Shown here: positions 1 through 4,507 of the stretch, piece by piece
Layout of the letters: the number at the start of each line of letters is the position of its first letter
Position numbering within the stretch: the first letter of the stretch is position 1
Notes under the pieces: model-generated
The model's database searches: none
What the model was told of the DNA's origin: nothing
What the model saw: only the letters and a program-made list of their open reading frames with translations
Translations under genes and position numbers: made by a program
Assembly (NCBI GenBank): GCA_030611945.1
Contig: JAUWOV010000046.1
Span: forward strand, 1-14,377
DNA from: a bacterium
Lineage (GTDB): Bacteria; JAHJDO01
Length of the DNA stretch: 14,377 nt
Reading direction: 5' to 3'

Positions 1-110
1 TTCTTGGTTTTCGCTCTCTTGGAATCAGTCCGGCAAACCATCGTTTGAAACATGATGCTTCTTTCTTTATCTCCTTAAATATTCCCGTAGATACTATTAA
101 TATTTTCCTG

Positions 111-140
111 ACCCCATCCCGAAAGCTTTCGGGATGGGGT
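111..140. repeat. Perfect 30-bp palindrome
   Basis: The 15-base arm ACCCCATCCCGAAAG is followed immediately by its exact reverse complement. As RNA it would form a long G+C-rich hairpin closing on an AAAGCTTT core. No T-run follows on either side, so it is not a standard intrinsic terminator. It sits in non-coding DNA upstream of the riboswitch promoter and could be a dispersed REP-like palindrome. Its copy number cannot be judged from one window. Apart from this element, bases 1-212 hold no gene I can support. Confidence 0.8.
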
Positions 141-212
141 CTGCCTTCTCTACTCCACCTAGGGGGGGGTAATGATGTATCTTACCATTTCCACCCTGCA
201 TGCTGTAGTTGC

Positions 213-241
213 TTGACTTTTAGATAATTACAATATACACT
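213..241 (+). promoter_or_regulatory. Sigma70-type promoter candidate for the riboswitch
   Basis: TTGACT (213-218) matches the -35 consensus at five of six positions. With a 17-base spacer, TACACT (236-241) matches the -10 at four of six. An overlapping TATACA (234-239) would give a 15-base spacer. Transcription would begin about 20 bases before the c-di-GMP aptamer, which is the expected arrangement. This is assigned by motif and position only. Confidence 0.45.
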
Positions 242-270
242 TAACAATAGTTAATTGAAAATTAGATTAA

Positions 271-360
271 GCGATAAAGGCAAACTATCCGAAAGGATAG
301 GGCGCAAAGCCTGTGGACCTAAGAAGTTATAAATTTTATGGTAGCTGGGTTGCCGAAGTC
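271..360 (+). ncRNA. c-di-GMP-I riboswitch (GEMM-I aptamer)
   Basis: The hallmarks of the GEMM-I class are present in order. The conserved GGCAAAC (279-285) leads into a hairpin CTATCC-GAAA-GGATAG (285-300) with a GNRA tetraloop. The conserved GCGCAAAGCC follows (302-311). A second helix then carries CCTAAG (318-323) and TATGG (337-341), which together form the canonical 11-nt tetraloop receptor. The 3' side GGGTTGCCGAAG (347-358) corresponds to the closing strand of the family. The class binds the second messenger cyclic di-GMP. An intrinsic terminator starts 8 bases downstream. The segment GGGTT (347-351), part of the aptamer, is complementary to AACCC (368-372), the terminator's 5' arm. 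A ligand-bound aptamer would therefore be expected to free the terminator, giving an OFF switch; that direction is inferred. Confidence 0.93.
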
Positions 361-367
361 AAGAGGG

Positions 368-406
368 AACCCGTTCAGGCTGAGGCTTGGATGGGTTTTT
401 ATTTTT
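368..406 (+). terminator. Intrinsic terminator of the riboswitch expression platform
   Basis: AACCCGTTCAGGC (368-380) pairs with GTC-type and Watson-Crick bases of 385-397 through 13 consecutive base pairs, three of them G-T, closing on a four-base loop. The 3' arm runs into TTTTTATTTTT. The position directly behind the aptamer, and the complementarity of its first five bases to the aptamer's GGGTT, identify it as the regulated element. Confidence 0.88.
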
Positions 407-449
407 ATCAATATTGAATGGTTTGGTATATAAGAAGTTGTAGGGCAGT

Positions 450-557
450 ATGATGAATATGATAGGTTCATCAGAAGCTGCACAGAAGATTGGTGTTGAA
501 ATACGAAGAATGGAGAATATTTTGCTCTCAAAGGTTTATGCTTCTAATGAAGTGTAA
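450..557 (+). CDS. Riboswitch-controlled small ORF, 35 aa
   Basis: This is the only reading frame of note between the riboswitch terminator and a second terminator. Its start is ATG ATG AAT ATG, with AGGG five bases before the first ATG as a weak ribosome-binding site. The peptide begins MMNMIGSSEAAQKIGVEIRR and continues MENILLSKVYASNEV. It would be a mostly helical, amphipathic chain without a signal peptide or an obvious membrane segment. Its stop codon (555-557) lies inside the 3' arm of the following terminator, so translation to the end would collide with hairpin formation. I recognise no family. It could be a genuine small effector made under c-di-GMP control, a leader peptide that couples translation to the second terminator, or chance coding in a regulatory RNA. 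The location is the main argument for it. Confidence 0.4.
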   Translation: MMNMIGSSEAAQKIGVEIRRMENILLSKVYASNEV

Positions 558-566
558 ACCTTTTTT
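530..566 (+). terminator. Second intrinsic terminator
   Basis: AAAGGTTTA (530-538) pairs exactly with TAAACCTTT (555-563), an inner CTTC-TAAT-GAAG hairpin (541-552) stacks above a small TG/TG internal loop, and six T follow (561-566). It closes the riboswitch transcript after about 320 nt and separates it from the recombinase gene. The remaining intergenic stretch, 567-775, shows nothing I can name apart from weak promoter-like fragments. Confidence 0.85.
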
Positions 567-775
567 ATTGTCGGCTTAAGTTATTTGACTAATGTTCTAT
601 CGTCCTTACCGACTCACTTCCAATGACTTTTCTCTATACTAAACTCCTAATAACACCCCCTTTAACTTACTCAAAAAGCCTGCCAAAGGCAAACTTTTAT
701 AAGTCTGGTTTACTTACGCACTCCCGTATAGGTTATAACAATAAATTACGACTGCTTTAACCAAGCAAAAACTTA

Positions 776-802
776 TACTTTTCATTAGAAAAGTAAACTT
801 TT
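776..802 (+). promoter_or_regulatory. Overlapping inverted repeats before the recombinase start
   Basis: TACTTTTC-ATTA-GAAAAGTA (776-795) is a perfect inverted repeat with 8-bp arms. Its right arm can alternatively pair with the next bases, AAAAG-TAAA-CTTTT (789-802). The two hairpins exclude each other, and the second ends three bases before the ribosome-binding site GGGGGT (805-810). This could modulate translation, or be a binding site for the recombinase itself. No evidence separates these options. Confidence 0.35.
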
Positions 803-815
803 AAGGGGGTGTAAA

Positions 816-1442
816 ATGGGAAACTTCCAATGGACATTGCGCGCGAGTAAATTTCTTACTACAAAGGAAATCAGAAAGTTAAGGAAAATGCTGACTAAAA
901 GAAAAGAAATTGCGGAAAGAAATGGTAACAGGGTGGCAGTGAAAGATTGGTTTGTGATTGATCTGGCATTATCAACTGGTTTGAGAGTACAGGAGATAGC
1001 TGATTTGAAATGCGGCGATATATCGGTGAATGATAACCTTTGCTATTTGTTTGTGAATAATGGCAAAGGTCATAAAAAGAGAGTAGTTCGTTTTAATGGA
1101 GATTTCAAAAAACACTTTCTTGATTATATGGAATGGAAGCAAAGAATTGGGGAAGGTACAAACCTGGAAGATCCATTGGTAGTTTCCAGTAATACACAAG
1201 GACATTTAACAAAGATGGCATTACAGCAGGTATTCTACAGGTCTGCGAAAAGAGCAGGAATACAAGGACATAGCATCCATCATCTAAGACATACCTACGC
1301 CAGCCACCTCTATAAGGCAAGCGGATTTAATCTGAGGCTGGTGCAGAAACAACTTGGTCATAGCTCAATAAAAACAACTGAGGTTTACGCTGATGTTTTT
1401 AGTGAAGACATGGAAAAGGCTTTGGAGAGGTTGTATGTGTAG
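816..1442 (+). CDS. Tyrosine recombinase/integrase, catalytic domain only
   Basis: This 208-aa protein belongs to the phage integrase / Xer family, which cuts and rejoins DNA through a 3'-phosphotyrosine. The active-site set is complete: Arg57 in STGLRVQE, the beta-hairpin Lys84 in GKGHKKR, His155 and Arg158 in HHLRHTYASHL, His182 in LGHSS, and the nucleophile Tyr191 in TTEVYADV. Family members are commonly about 300 aa with an N-terminal SAM-like core-binding domain. Here the catalytic domain starts almost at once (FLTTKEI at 13-19), so the arm- and core-binding region is missing. The ATG follows AAGGGGGTG at a good distance and no longer in-frame start is apparent, so the short form looks native. 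The gene stands alone behind a terminator and the inverted repeats. It could serve a small mobile element, DNA inversion or cassette insertion; no matching attachment sites are evident. Confidence 0.85.
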   Translation: MGNFQWTLRASKFLTTKEIRKLRKMLTKRKEIAERNGNRVAVKDWFVIDLALSTGLRVQEIADLKCGDISVNDNLCYLFVNNGKGHKKRVVRFNGDFKKHFLDYMEWKQRIGEGTNLEDPLVVSSNTQGHLTKMALQQVFYRSAKRAGIQGHSIHHLRHTYASHLYKASGFNLRLVQKQLGHSSIKTTEVYADVFSEDMEKALERLYV

Positions 1443-1518
1443 CGGAGCAATAGTCAAAACTTCTTCTTCAAATTTTGGTTAAGAAATGGAGCTGCCTATA
1501 GCACTGTTGGAGAAAGAC

Positions 1519-1537
1519 AAGGGATTTAATATCCTTT
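1519..1537 (+). promoter_or_regulatory. Hairpin just upstream of a ribosome-binding site
   Basis: AAGGGAT and ATCCTTT form seven pairs (one G-T) around a five-base loop. The stem ends three bases before the GGGAGG Shine-Dalgarno (1540-1545) of the next gene. No T-run follows, so it is not a terminator. It may be structural only. Bases 1443-1518 show nothing else. Confidence 0.25.
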
Positions 1538-1552
1538 CAGGGAGGTATTGAT

Positions 1553-1978
1553 ATGCAAGGTAAAAAGGGGGAACAGCAGAACCCGCAATCAGTCGTAGCT
1601 AGCGGGAAAAAGAGAATACTTTATATTGACGATGAGAAGAATTTTCTGTTGCTCACCAAGATCAGGCTGGAAAAAACAGGAGAGTTTGAAGTCATTATCA
1701 CTACTGATGCTGAAGAAGGTATGAAATTAGCCAAAAAGCACAAGCCAGATTTAATTCTCATGGATGTCATAATGCCAGGACTGGGGGGCGGCCGAGTAGC
1801 AGAGATTTTGCTTAACGATGTACAAACCAAGAGTATTCCCATCCTATTTTTTTCCGTTCTGGTTAATGATATCAGCATAGAGAACGGGAGATTGCGAAAG
1901 ATAGGCGGGCGGGATTTTATATCCAAAACTGCGGGTTACCATGAACTTATAGGGGGTATCAGGAAAGTCTTGTGCTAG
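1553..1978 (+). CDS. Receiver-domain (REC) protein with N-terminal tail
   Basis: This 141-aa protein is essentially one response-regulator receiver domain, expected to be a cytoplasmic phosphoacceptor from a histidine kinase. The acidic pair Asp26-Asp27 sits in LYIDDE, the phosphorylation site is Asp71 in ILMDVIMPG, and Lys125 in FISKTAG completes the pocket. The usual Thr is Ser101 (LFFSVL), a common functional substitution. An unusual Gln/Lys-rich tail of about 18 residues precedes the domain. There is no output domain, so it must act through a partner or as a phosphate relay. The ATG follows GGGAGG seven bases upstream. It is separate from the other three receivers, which lie 4.5 kb downstream beside the kinase, and is less like them than they are to one another: residues 78-80 are GGG where the others carry (F/I)(D/G)G after the MP. 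Confidence 0.88.
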   Translation: MQGKKGEQQNPQSVVASGKKRILYIDDEKNFLLLTKIRLEKTGEFEVIITTDAEEGMKLAKKHKPDLILMDVIMPGLGGGRVAEILLNDVQTKSIPILFFSVLVNDISIENGRLRKIGGRDFISKTAGYHELIGGIRKVLC

Positions 1979-1986
1979 CTCGTGTG

Positions 1987-2008
1987 AGGACTAATCACAG
2001 GTAGTCCT
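1987..2008 (+). repeat. Intercistronic hairpin
   Basis: AGGACTA and TAGTCCT form a perfect 7-bp stem around an eight-base loop between the receiver gene and the PilZ relic. No T-tract follows, so mRNA stability or processing is more likely than termination. Confidence 0.4.
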
Positions 2009-2023
2009 GAAAGGAGTAATTTA

Positions 2024-2137
2024 GTGAATAATTGGGACACGGCGAAGAAAGAAGAAAATGCCCGAGATACCCTATTCAACAAGGGTGTCCAATTGAAATT
2101 GCAAGATGATTTGTTGGGAAAACATTTGATAATTTAG
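2024..2137 (+). pseudogene. Truncated, degenerate PilZ-domain gene
   Basis: A 37-aa frame opens with GTG, eight bases after AGGAG. Its product starts with NNWDTAKKEENARDT and ends with LKLQDDLLGKHLI before a TAG. The intact PilZ protein at 2888 starts NNWNGEERRRYPRF and has LRLEDDSGKHLI at the same spacing, and the first 12 bases after each start codon are nearly identical. This is therefore the 5' part of a paralogue, cut off before the second c-di-GMP motif. The RxxxR ligand motif (ERRRYPR in the intact copy) has become KKEENAR, so cyclic di-GMP binding is lost. It may still be translated, but as a relic or an unrelated short peptide. The homology rests on reading the two frames side by side. 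Confidence 0.65.
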
Positions 2138-2181
2138 AGGATGTAATAAGAAAGTACTCTCAATATACAAGGAGATAAATT

Positions 2182-2400
2182 ATGCGCTGGATCTGTCTTA
2201 TTTTTGCAGTAATATCGTTTATATCTTTCATAAGTGATTTGGGTATGGCAAAGTTCCCTGTTGTCCGAGTCATTCCATCTGTAGGTAATAGTAGCCCCAC
2301 TATTCTGACTTTATTGCTTTTCTTGGTGACACTGAGCATGCTGGTGAGAATGTTGAGGATGGAGATAAGAAGAGAAAAGAAAAACCGCAAAAACACATAA
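2182..2400 (+). CDS. Small two-helix membrane protein, unknown
   Basis: This 72-aa protein has two hydrophobic stretches, about residues 3-19 (ICLIFAVISFISFI) and 41-57 (ILTLLLFLVTLSMLV), joined by a short loop with Pro and Gly. It ends in a strongly basic tail (RMEIRREKKNRK), which by the positive-inside rule would be cytoplasmic with both termini inside. The ATG lies seven bases after AAGGAG, a good start. I recognise no family. It follows the PilZ relic and precedes the DnaA-like gene by a gap of about 45 bases. A role as a membrane partner of the neighbouring regulators is possible but unsupported. Confidence 0.6.
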   Translation: MRWICLIFAVISFISFISDLGMAKFPVVRVIPSVGNSSPTILTLLLFLVTLSMLVRMLRMEIRREKKNRKNT

Positions 2401-2445
2401 AAAAATTAACTTTTAATGGCTAAATATGAAAAGGGGAGATCAGTA

Positions 2446-2721
2446 GTGAGTAGGCAAATAAAAGGTGTTACTGTTGGTCTGTCTAAAAAGAATCTGCAGG
2501 AGTTGCTTGTTAGGGCGTGCAAAGCTTATGGTGTGTCGCAAGAGGATATCAAGGGACCTTCTGAGGGGGAAACACTAATTAGAGCTCGGGAAATATTTGC
2601 GCATTCAGCTTGGAAACACGGAGCTTCTTTGCATAAAATCGGCGTAGCTCTTGGTGATAGAGATCGCAGCGTTATTGTTTCATATCTTCACAAGGATGAT
2701 ATTTTAGATCCACGAGATTAG
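2446..2721 (+). CDS. DnaA domain IV-like DNA-binding protein
   Basis: The 91-aa product is a stand-alone helix-turn-helix domain resembling the C-terminal DNA-binding domain of the replication initiator DnaA. Helices run from about residue 15 to 85: LLVRACKAYGVSQEDIKG, then IRAREIFAHSAWKHG, then the signature region IGVALGDRDRSVIVSYLHK. The last corresponds to the GxxxGGRDHTTVLxA motif, with DRDRS in place of GRDHT. No AAA+ ATPase part is present, so it cannot be an initiator and is probably a small DNA-binding regulator. Similar stand-alone domains accompany REP-type transposases and mobile regions. I chose GTG 2446 because GGGGAG lies seven bases before it. The in-frame ATG at 2416 would add ten residues but has no ribosome-binding site. 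Confidence 0.7.
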   Translation: MSRQIKGVTVGLSKKNLQELLVRACKAYGVSQEDIKGPSEGETLIRAREIFAHSAWKHGASLHKIGVALGDRDRSVIVSYLHKDDILDPRD

Positions 2722-2743
2722 GATATTTTGGGAGTAACTAAGC

Positions 2744-2794
2744 ATGGGAATATTAAGTATGTGTTTTGAACTTTGCGCTCCAAAATTAAAATGA
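2744..2794 (+). CDS. Micro-ORF, 16 aa, start-stop coupled
   Basis: The frame reads MGILSMCFELCAPKLK after GGGAG nine bases upstream. Its TGA overlaps the ATG of the next micro-ORF as ATGA. It may be a leader peptide feeding ribosomes toward the PilZ gene, or chance. No family is recognised. Confidence 0.25.
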   Translation: MGILSMCFELCAPKLK

Positions 2795-2895
2795 ATACAA
2801 TTATAAAAGAGCTTGAGAGAATATCGCTCAAGTTTGTTGGATTAAATAAAGACATCTGCAAAATAGAGAAAATAGGTGGTAAGGACGATGAATAA
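2791..2895 (+). CDS. Micro-ORF, 34 aa, overlapping the PilZ start
   Basis: The frame starts MNTIIKELERISLKFVGLNK and ends KIEKIGGKDDE. Its TAA (2893-2895) lies just past the PilZ ATG (2888), an 8-base overlap. It has no ribosome-binding site of its own, but its ATG overlaps the stop of the preceding micro-ORF, so expression would depend on coupling. The peptide looks helical and charged, and I recognise no family. Together with the previous frame it fills the 166 bases between the DnaA-like and PilZ genes. Confidence 0.3.
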   Translation: MNTIIKELERISLKFVGLNKDICKIEKIGGKDDE

Positions 2896-3268
2896 TTGGA
2901 ATGGTGAAGAAAGAAGAAGATACCCGCGATTTGCTTCTGGAGGAGATGTTCTACTAAGATTAGAAGATGACTCGGGGAAACATCTAATTCAATATCACGG
3001 CTATTGCAAAAATATAAGTCTTAAGGGTATCTGCATAAAAATATCCCCAGGATATCGTGAGATAAAAGAAAAGACAAAACTTCAGGTAAAAATACCTGTG
3101 TGTGACACGAGGCACTATTTGGAGCTAACTGGAGAGGTGGCATGGTGTTCACAAGACGAAAAAGGCAGCAAGATTGGCATACAGTTCCTCTCAAATAATA
3201 ACAAAGGAAAGGAAGTGTTGCTTTTTCAGCTTGTGGAAAATGTGAGAAAAAAAGCAAGTGGTGGCTAA
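2888..3268 (+). CDS. PilZ-domain c-di-GMP-binding protein
   Basis: This 126-aa single-domain protein fits the PilZ family, whose members bind cyclic di-GMP and act by protein contact, often on pili or motility. Both ligand motifs are intact: Arg10-x3-Arg14 in EERRRYPRF, and Asn42-x-Ser44-x2-Gly47 in NISLKGICI. The beta-barrel continues through LQVKIP, ELTGEVAWC and SKIGIQF. The start is set at ATG 2888: GGTGG lies seven bases before it, an upstream in-frame GTG (2876) lies inside that ribosome-binding site, and the relic at 2024 begins at the same residue. It is encoded upstream of a prepilin and on the same strand as the pilus motor. It is therefore a plausible c-di-GMP receptor for the system, for example acting on the assembly ATPase; this partner is inferred. 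Confidence 0.9.
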   Translation: MNNWNGEERRRYPRFASGGDVLLRLEDDSGKHLIQYHGYCKNISLKGICIKISPGYREIKEKTKLQVKIPVCDTRHYLELTGEVAWCSQDEKGSKIGIQFLSNNNKGKEVLLFQLVENVRKKASGG

Positions 3269-3276
3269 AACAATGT

Positions 3277-3327
3277 AAGAATAATAAGAAATGCGGACTT
3301 AGCAAGAGGAAAGGTTATTTATTGAAA
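3277..3327 (+). repeat. Degenerate copy of the 26-aa peptide element
   Basis: This stretch aligns over about 50 bases with 4410-4460, sharing AAGAAATGC, the run GACTT-GCAAGA and GGAAAGGTTA. In copy two the frame reads NADLARRKGYLL. Here NADLAR is in one frame and RKGYLLK in the next, because one A is missing from the AAGA/AGGA junction, and there is no start codon. It therefore looks like a frameshifted relic of a short coding element, inserted between the PilZ and Zn-Fis genes and ending at the latter's ATG. Confidence 0.55.
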
Positions 3328-3683
3328 TGAAATGTCCTGTTTGCGGAACAAAAATGAAAATAGAAATTAATGATAAATCAGATGCGGCTCTTTGGTATCT
3401 TTGTGATTGCTGGTATTGTAAATTAATTCATCATCCTGTTAGAAATCTTTTAAATTGGTTAGATAAAAGTTGGCATAAGCGACATAAGGAGATAATTAAA
3501 ACAAAGCAACATAATAAACCTAATATAAATATAGTAGATACATTTTCTTTAGAAGAAGTAGAAAAAGGAACTATCTCTAAAGTTCTATCTTTAACTAAAG
3601 GTAATTTTTCAGAAGCAGCTAAAAAACTTAAAATTGGCAGGACAACATTATATCGGAAAGCTAGAAAATATAAAATAATATAA
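3327..3683 (+). CDS. Zinc-finger plus Fis-type HTH regulator
   Basis: This 118-aa protein joins two modules. Residues 3-31 carry CPVCG and CDCWYC (Cys3, Cys6, Cys26, Cys28, Cys31), a likely zinc knuckle. Residues 73-118 form a Fis-type helix-turn-helix: FSLEEVEKGTISKVLSLT, GNFSEAAKKLKIGRTTLYRK. This matches the DNA-binding tail of NtrC-class enhancer-binding proteins (NFSEAAKxLGIxRTTLYRK). The AAA+ and sigma54-contacting domains of that class are absent, so it cannot activate sigma54 itself and may modulate binding or compete at enhancer sites. The linker is rich in Lys and Asn. The gene is markedly A+T-rich: by hand count, bases 3361-3600 have 65 G+C of 240. The next gene has 61 of 120 over 3841-3960. 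No clear Shine-Dalgarno is seen apart from GAGGAAAGG about 13 bases upstream. Confidence 0.72.
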   Translation: MKCPVCGTKMKIEINDKSDAALWYLCDCWYCKLIHHPVRNLLNWLDKSWHKRHKEIIKTKQHNKPNINIVDTFSLEEVEKGTISKVLSLTKGNFSEAAKKLKIGRTTLYRKARKYKII

Positions 3684-3735
3684 TGTTTATTAATTTTTTC
3701 TTCTTTAATGGAAAAGAAAGGGGGTGAATAATAAA

Positions 3736-4320
3736 ATGTTGAAATTTCTTAGAAAATCCACTAAAGGATTCACGCTTATTGAATTGTTGGTCGTTATAGC
3801 GATTATTGCTCTTCTTGCATCCATGCTGCTGCCGGCGCTGGCAAAAGCGAGAGAGCAGGCAAGAAAGGCAAAGTGCTTAAGCAACCTGAAACAGATCGGT
3901 CTCGCTCTGCATATGTATGCTCAGGACTGGGATGAGAACTTCCCAATCTACGGAGCGAGCGTAGCGAGGTTGGACCTTGAGCGTCTCATTCCAGCTTATG
4001 TTCCTACGAGTGTGTTTGTGTGTCCGAGCAGCTCGGACACTAAGTCTTCGACTGATCTCCTCGCTGTTGGCGAGCTTTCCTACGCCTATGAGGATGCATT
4101 GGGCGAGATGAGCGAAAGCGATAGCCCGATTATGGTTGATCAGTCTGGAGCAGCAGGAAAAGCCGATGTGTGGAATGCAGCGTTAACTGGTGCGGAAGTT
4201 AATCATGGTACTGACGGTGTCAACGTGCTTTATGTTGGCGGTCACGTATTGTGGATTCCGGTAGGTAGCATCGTGGCAAGTCAGTTTACAAAAATGGATA
4301 ATGCTAGTTTTGATCTCTGA
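3736..4320 (+). CDS. Type IV prepilin-like protein, H-X9-DG-like
   Basis: The 194-aa product has a class III signal: [11 protein letters not shown], cleaved before Phe12, then [20 protein letters not shown] with Glu at +5. Prepilin peptidase would cut and N-methylate it, and the hydrophobic helix would anchor it in the membrane or pilus core. The helix continues as [20 protein letters not shown] with [12 protein letters not shown]-type features of the planctomycete/verrucomicrobial family. Near the C-terminus [16 protein letters not shown] resembles the H-X9-DG signature, with one extra spacer residue and GG in place of DG. ATG 3736 follows GGGGGTGA by eight bases; the in-frame GTG at 3724 is part of that ribosome-binding site. 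It is isolated from the main pilin cluster by 6.3 kb and followed by a hairpin, so it may be an independently expressed pilin or pseudopilin. Confidence 0.85.
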   Translation: MLKFLRKSTKGFTLIELLVVIAIIALLASMLLPALAKAREQARKAKCLSNLKQIGLALHMYAQDWDENFPIYGASVARLDLERLIPAYVPTSVFVCPSSSDTKSSTDLLAVGELSYAYEDALGEMSESDSPIMVDQSGAAGKADVWNAALTGAEVNHGTDGVNVLYVGGHVLWIPVGSIVASQFTKMDNASFDL

Positions 4321-4341
4321 TGACTTAGCGATGTTTCAAGA

Positions 4342-4375
4342 AAAGCAGCCCCGAGAAGATCATCGGGACTGCTTT
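4342..4375 (+). terminator. Hairpin after the prepilin gene
   Basis: AAAGCAG-C-CCCGA pairs with TCGGG-A-CTGCTTT: twelve base pairs with one C/A mismatch around an eight-base loop. The 3' arm ends in only three T, so termination would be leaky and mRNA 3'-end protection is equally likely. It starts 22 bases past the prepilin stop. Confidence 0.55.
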
Positions 4376-4391
4376 GTGGAGGTTGAGAAAC

Positions 4392-4472
4392 ATGGGTAAC
4401 ACTCGTGGTATGAATAAAAGAAATGCAGACTTGGCAAGAAGGAAAGGTTACTTGTTGAGACAGAAGAACTAA
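4392..4472 (+). CDS. 26-aa basic peptide ORF (repeat element, intact copy)
   Basis: The frame reads MGNTRGMNKRNADLARRKGY then LLRQKN. A strong GGAGG (4378-4382) lies nine bases before its ATG, better than many genes here. The peptide is very basic, with seven Arg/Lys in its last 14 residues and no hydrophobic stretch, so nucleic-acid or membrane-surface binding is imaginable. A frameshifted copy lies at 3277-3327. Two copies at the ends of neighbouring genes suggest a short repeated or mobile coding element, not a unique gene. I recognise no family. The inner ATG 4410 is where similarity to the other copy begins. Confidence 0.45.
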   Translation: MGNTRGMNKRNADLARRKGYLLRQKN

Positions 4473-4507
4473 CTAATGCTTATAGGATTGAATCTGGGTA
4501 TGGAGAT

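Noticed and set aside
1-53. Possible start of a minus-strand gene running off the left edge
   Set aside because: An ATG with an AAGGAG upstream exists on the minus strand, but the spacing is too long and only 17 codons are visible, so nothing can be supported.
45-227. A 60-codon + strand frame in the leader region
   Set aside because: It reads through the palindrome and a run of eight G, has no ribosome-binding site, gives a low-complexity product, and overlaps the promoter of the riboswitch.
319-531. A 70-codon frame antisense to the riboswitch
   Set aside because: It lies opposite a structured RNA and two terminators, with no ribosome-binding site or recognisable product.
2416-2445. Upstream ATG start for the DnaA-like protein
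   Set aside because: It has no ribosome-binding site, while GTG 2446 has GGGGAG at seven bases.
2416-2721. DnaA-like gene as sign of a replication origin
   Set aside because: There is no ATPase domain and I see no TTATNCACA-type boxes or A+T-rich unwinding region around it.
2876-2887. Upstream GTG start for the PilZ protein
   Set aside because: The GTG is inside the GGTGG ribosome-binding site, and the paralogous relic starts at the same residue as ATG 2888.
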